Source: a bacterium (GTDB taxonomy: Bacteria > Actinomycetota > Acidimicrobiia > Acidimicrobiales > Bin134). Taken from it: a stretch of 23,194 bases of DNA. The DNA lies in NCBI GenBank assembly GCA_028820035.1, contig JAPPKI010000196.1, forward strand, positions 1 through 23,194. The letters are read 5' to 3'. The notes under the pieces were generated by a model. It was not told the origin of the DNA and searched no databases. It was given only the letters and a program-made list of their open reading frames with translations. The first letter of the stretch is position 1, and every line of letters starts with the position of its first letter. This document shows positions 23,175-23,194 of the stretch, piece by piece. Position numbers and translations under genes: made by a program.

Positions 23175-23194
23175 AACCAACAGATCCCCCTCCA

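Noticed and set aside
1..23194. Defence island, prophage, biosynthetic cluster or other new multi-gene system
   Set aside because: Apart from the propeller-like gene, nearly every gene belongs to a known housekeeping family in a conserved order; no integrase, transposase, toxin-antitoxin pair or clustered unknown genes were seen.

Overview
The window is a G+C-rich bacterial chromosome segment, most likely from an actinobacterium (Actinomycetota) and possibly class Acidimicrobiia. The evidence is the gene order, which matches the actinobacterial block running from a DAK2/FakA-type kinase through recG, rsmD, coaD, a SepIVA-like gene, yceD, rpmF, rnc, mutM, smc, ftsY, ffh and rpsP. Heavy use of GTG, TTG and even CTG starts, and the C-terminally extended S16, agree with this. 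The class-level call is an inference from protein resemblance and is not proven.

From 13 to 18435 almost everything lies on the minus strand as one tightly packed collinear run. In order of transcription (right to left) it holds: DAK2-domain kinase, recG, a GNAT acetyltransferase, rsmD, coaD, a SepIVA-like coiled-coil protein, yceD (DUF177), rpmF, plsX, acpP, rnc, an Fpg/MutM-like protein, smc, an HtrA-like membrane protease, ftsY, ffh, rpsP and khpA. Several neighbours overlap by 4 bases (GTGA or CTGA), which suggests translational coupling. The run covers DNA repair and recombination, chromosome condensation, fatty-acid and phospholipid precursor supply, ribosome parts and their maturation, and the SRP targeting pathway.

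From 18535 to 20438 a plus-strand pair encodes a small cold-shock-fold-like protein overlapping an ATP-type PEP carboxykinase. A convergent galE (UDP-glucose 4-epimerase) follows on the minus strand. The right end is a minus-strand gene for a large protein of unknown function that looks like a beta-propeller.

No phage, transposon, CRISPR array, tRNA or rRNA is visible, and no gene-free stretch exceeds 300 bases (the largest gap is about 138 bases). The window is housekeeping in content, but it holds several oddities. smc is cut by one in-frame TAA after codon 125. The protein at the mutM position has lost nearly all Fpg catalytic residues while keeping the fold and zinc finger. The 3' end of coaD is duplicated in frame just past its stop. 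A direct repeat duplicates the translation start of the HtrA-like gene and creates a 12-codon upstream ORF. A 4 x 15-bp tandem repeat sits between rpmF and plsX. rnc appears to start at a CTG overlapping the acpP stop.
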